NCBI GenBank assembly: GCA_035506255.1
Contig: DATJPS010000110.1
Location: 1 to 5,305, forward strand
DNA length: 5,305 nucleotides
Origin: CAIYXV01 sp035506255
Lineage (GTDB): Bacteria; Margulisbacteria; WOR-1; XYC2-FULL-46-14; WPAF01
Direction: 5' to 3'
Below are positions 5,208 through 5,305 of the stretch, one piece after another. A program made the translations under genes and the position numbers. Every line of letters begins with the position of its first letter. Within the stretch, counting starts at the first letter, position 1. The notes under the pieces were generated by a model. The model searched no databases and was not told where the DNA came from. It worked only from the letters and a program-made list of their open reading frames with translations.

Positions 5208-5305
5208 TACTACTCATTAGTTACGACTTAAAAATACCTGGAAGGAATTACGATGGCCTTTATAACACCCTAAAAACAGCAGATAGTTGGTGGCATTATT
5301 TAGAA
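5204..5305 (+). CDS. Cas2-like / 'SinR-like' small protein, N-terminal part
   Basis: The start codon overlaps the stop of the SIR2 gene (ATGA at 5204-5207), and the frame stays open for 34 codons to the window edge. The protein begins MILLISYDLKIPGRNYDGLY and continues with a Trp-Trp-His-Tyr cluster at 29-32. A first beta strand ending in YDL, then a Pro-Gly-x-Asn-Tyr loop and a helix, then WWHYL, resembles short proteins often annotated as SinR family or Cas2-like, usually around 90-100 residues, with a ferredoxin-like fold like Cas2 and VapD. The Asp at residue 8 sits where Cas2 nucleases have their metal-binding Asp. The biochemical role of this family is not settled. The overlap and the lack of a well-spaced ribosome binding site (the only AGGA, at 5185-5188, lies 15 bases upstream) suggest coupled translation with the SIR2 protein and a joint function. 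The assignment rests on a short N-terminus only. Confidence 0.72.
   Translation, partial: MILLISYDLKIPGRNYDGLYNTLKTADSWWHYLE

Noticed and set aside
5204..5305. A CRISPR adaptation locus, because of the Cas2-like start
   Set aside because: No repeat-spacer array or cas1 is visible, and the N-terminus with PGxNYD and WWHYL fits the stand-alone Cas2-like/SinR-like group better than a true Cas2.

Overview
The window looks bacterial. The -10-like hexamers sit a few bases upstream of start codons, as expected for a bacterial sigma factor and not for an archaeal TATA box. Most of it (about 1-3930) is GC-rich. The right end (about 3930-5305) is clearly AT-rich, which suggests a transferred segment. 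I cannot place the organism. Four of the seven genes encode recognisable families, one is only weakly kinase-like, and two belong to a family I do not recognise.

Left edge (3-344, + strand): the last 113 codons of a 3-isopropylmalate dehydratase large subunit (LeuC type, aconitase superfamily; leucine biosynthesis). It converges, with a 2-base gap, on a minus-strand block that fills 347-3965.

Minus-strand block, in transcription order: paralogue B (3301-3903, probably really starting at 3965 with a frameshift), paralogue A (2566-3246), a 407-residue protein with degenerate protein-kinase-like motifs (1342-2565), and an SPFH/slipin membrane protein (347-1297). A and B are a tandem duplication of an unrecognised family. 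The similarity includes a 21-base identical stretch, many silent third-position differences, and apparently the promoter. The stop codon of A directly abuts the start of the kinase-like gene, so those two are probably translated as a coupled pair. The SPFH gene has its own extended -10 promoter.

Right end (+ strand, AT-rich): a SIR2-family gene (4026-5207) with the NAD-binding and catalytic motifs intact, overlapping by 4 bases (ATGA) a second gene (5204 to the window edge). The 34 visible residues of that second gene resemble the short Cas2-like/'SinR-like' family. A SIR2 NADase coupled to a Cas2-like small protein is the best candidate for a defence-type cassette here. Its remaining genes, if any, lie beyond the right edge.

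Two themes run across the window. First, the four genes with their own promoter (SPFH, A, reconstructed B, SIR2) all have a -10-like hexamer about 5-8 bases before the start codon and no Shine-Dalgarno sequence, which predicts leaderless transcripts. Second, the shift from GC-rich to AT-rich sequence falls in the 60-base divergent promoter region between B and the SIR2 gene. That region may be where the SIR2 cassette joins the resident chromosome.
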